This document shows, piece by piece, positions 63,987 through 64,000 of a stretch of DNA of 64,000 nt. A program made the position numbers and the translations under genes. Location of the stretch: the NCBI RefSeq assembly GCF_043424415.1, contig NZ_JBHWOO010000055.1, positions 15,151 through 79,150 of the forward strand, given 5' to 3'. Under the pieces are notes generated by a model, which ran no database searches, was not told where the DNA came from, and saw only the letters and a program-made list of their open reading frames with translations. The stretch comes from Luteococcus sp043424415 (GTDB taxonomy: Bacteria > Actinomycetota > Actinomycetes > Propionibacteriales > Propionibacteriaceae). Numbering within the stretch: the stretch's first letter is position 1; each line of letters begins with the position of its first letter.

Positions 63987-64000
63987 CCCCTCGAAGACGT

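Overview
The window is high-GC DNA from a member of the Actinomycetota. Supporting signs are the GC-rich third codon positions, an Lsr2-type nucleoid protein, TANNNT-type -10 boxes and actinobacterial-style accessory genes. Nothing in it fixes the genus. There are no rRNA or tRNA genes.

Region 1 (1-34.9 kb, all minus strand) is one very long, tightly packed operon for a hybrid polyketide/nonribosomal peptide. In transcription order it encodes a free-standing carrier protein, PKS-A (KS-AT-ACP), NRPS-1 (C-A-T, Ser-like code), PKS-B (KS-AT-KR-DH-ACP, malonyl-like), NRPS-2 (C-A-MT-T, Gly-like code, so probably sarcosine), NRPS-3 (C-A-T-E-C, Asp-like code, so probably D-Asp, with a terminal C domain and no thioesterase), a type II thioesterase, a FabG-like reductase, an MFS exporter, an ABC exporter pair, and PKS-C (KS-AT-DH-ER-KR-ACP, methylmalonyl-like), which runs off the left edge. 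Neighbouring genes overlap or lie within 45 bases of each other.

Region 2 (35-46.8 kb) is a mobile-element and defence graveyard. It holds an IS3-type fragment, broken tyrosine recombinases, a frameshifted OGG-fold remnant, an HsdR fragment fused in frame to a recombinase, and a restriction-helicase gene cut by an ISL3 element. That ISL3 element itself carries a group II intron with readable splice boundaries. An IS256-family element follows and truncates a cas3 helicase gene. A CRISPR array with 29-nt type I-E-like repeats lies upstream of cas3. No cas1, cas2 or effector-complex genes are visible.

Region 3 (46.8-64 kb) is an accessory region of small, mostly unrecognised genes. It includes an AAA+ ATPase operon, lsr2, a five-gene MoxR / metallopeptidase-vWA / small protein / unknown / helicase operon, and four short rightward genes each ending in a hairpin terminator. 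Five of these transcription units share an upstream box (GAGCCGCCCnGCATGGGGT) placed 33-34 nt before a TANNNT -10 box, followed by a structured leader; most leaders carry a hairpin with a CTCACCA loop. A sixth unit shares only the -10 box and the hairpin. This looks like one coordinated, possibly undescribed regulon tying the MoxR-vWA operon to the small genes.
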